Origin: Candidatus Kerfeldbacteria bacterium
Lineage (GTDB): Bacteria; Patescibacteriota; Patescibacteriia; SBBC01; JACPUP01
Direction of reading: 5' to 3'
DNA length: 5,561 nucleotides
NCBI GenBank assembly: GCA_016192205.1
Contig: JACPUP010000065.1
Span: 1 to 5,561, forward strand
Positions 4,950-5,561 of the stretch are shown here, piece by piece. Below the pieces are notes generated by a model. It ran no database searches and was not told where the DNA came from. It saw only the letters and a list, made by a program, of their open reading frames with translations. Each line of letters begins with the position of its first letter. Positions within the stretch are counted from its first letter, which is position 1. A program made the position numbers and the translations under genes.

Positions 4950-5561
4950 CTAGCCGAGGAGCCGCGCGGCAATCTGCCGGGCAATGACCGCAATGGACGG
5001 ACGGCCGCTGAATCGATGCACCAGACCCCGCTGGTCGTAGGCGCGAATGACCGGATCAGTGTAGCGGTGGTGCTCGCGGAGGCGCTTGCGTACCTCGGCT
5101 GGCGTGTCGTCGTGACGGAGCTGCAGACTCGACGGCGGCACCGACGTTGGCGGCGGCTGGAATCGTAGGTGGTAGACGCGACCGTCCGGCCCGATCCGCC
5201 GGCCAGCCAAGCGCGCGATGCACTCGCGATCAGACAGCTCAATGACCACGGCTGCGTCAATGGAGGTTAAGCGATCGAGGTGCCGGAGCTGGGCGAGTTT
5301 GCGCGGGTAGCCGTCCAGGACAAAGCCGCGTGTGGCTCGACCGCGGGCGAACCACCGCTCGAGGACGCGGATGGCAATCGAGCTCGGCACGTACTGACCG
5401 CGGTCAACCCGCCGGGCGATGGTTCGGCCCAGCGCGGTACCCCGCGCCTTCTCGTCACGCAACAGTTGCCCCATGGATACGGCCGGCACGCGCAGCCGTT
5501 TGGCGAGCAGCTCGGCCTGCGTGCCTTTGCCCGAACCCTGGGGACCGAGGATGACGATACG
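4950..5561 (-). CDS. adk: Adenylate kinase, N-terminus just outside the window
   Basis: The frame is open from the right edge to TAG 4950-4952 and gives 203 residues, starting RIVILGPQGSGKGTQAELLA. This is the P-loop of adenylate kinase, which interconverts ATP and AMP with two ADP. Further signs are SMGQLLRDEKARGTALG (AMP-binding region), GFVLDGYPRKLAQ (the DGFPR motif, here DGYPR), RLAGRRIGPDGRVYHL (start of the LID with its Arg pair) and RLREHHRYTDPVIRAYDQRG. The LID lacks the four Zn-binding cysteines found in many Gram-positive enzymes. The P-loop reads GPQGSGKGT where GxPGxGKGT is more usual. Only about one to four N-terminal residues appear to be missing. It is the most upstream visible gene of the minus-strand operon. 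Confidence 0.96.
   Translation of the reverse strand, partial: RIVILGPQGSGKGTQAELLAKRLRVPAVSMGQLLRDEKARGTALGRTIARRVDRGQYVPSSIAIRVLERWFARGRATRGFVLDGYPRKLAQLRHLDRLTSIDAAVVIELSDRECIARLAGRRIGPDGRVYHLRFQPPPTSVPPSSLQLRHDDTPAEVRKRLREHHRYTDPVIRAYDQRGLVHRFSGRPSIAVIARQIAARLLG

Noticed and set aside
4949..5260. N-terminal extension of the map frame into adk
   Set aside because: The extra residues are the out-of-frame reading of adk; the MetAP family starts at ATG 4946-4948.

Overview
The window looks like two unlike halves. Bases about 1-1820 hold broken or isolated genes on both strands: a C-terminal FlgD-like Ig domain fragment, a CARDB plus FlgD-like Ig protein without a secretion signal, a small membrane protein, and a conserved hypothetical gene cut off after 88 codons. 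Bases 1821-5561 are a compact block of core genes, all on the minus strand and read from right to left: adenylate kinase (adk, running off the right edge), methionine aminopeptidase (map), Holliday junction resolvase-like RuvX, a MraY/WecA/TagO-type glycan phosphotransferase, a membrane-anchored DUF192 protein, and then, behind its own promoter, ribosomal protein L21 (rplU).

The right half resembles a GC-rich Patescibacteria (CPR) genome. The phosphotransferase has motif variants I associate with that group (TTKFLDGLDGL, FLGEAGS), a DUF192 protein follows it, genes overlap tightly, and strong Shine-Dalgarno sites are mostly absent. The left half resembles another kind of bacterium. CARDB and FlgD-like Ig C-terminal domains are typical of secreted proteins in Gemmatimonadota, Eisenbacteria, Bacteroidota and relatives, and the truncated gene at 1520 has a textbook Shine-Dalgarno and strongly G/C-ending codons. 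These taxonomic readings come from remembered family features, not from a search.

The most unusual signal is an exact 37-bp sequence present twice in the same orientation, at 142-178 and 1784-1820. At each copy the left end (CCTG...) is the exact point where a gene is cut: the FlgD-like fragment on the minus strand at 141, and the conserved hypothetical on the plus strand at 1783. The bases to the right of the two copies share only weak, gapped similarity. This could be the end of a mobile element, a site-specific recombination site, or a short repeat through which an assembler joined unrelated genomes. The second copy also lies where the apparent organism changes, so a chimeric contig must be ruled out before any biological reading.

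In the right half, the five genes from adk to DUF192 abut or overlap and read as one operon mixing nucleotide supply, protein N-terminal maturation, recombination or RNA processing, and cell-surface glycan synthesis. A structured AT-richer gap (2212-2292) separates it from rplU. rplU has a near-consensus sigma-70 promoter so close to its ATG that its mRNA should be leaderless or almost so. The rpmA gene that usually follows rplU is absent; the 37-bp repeat lies there instead.
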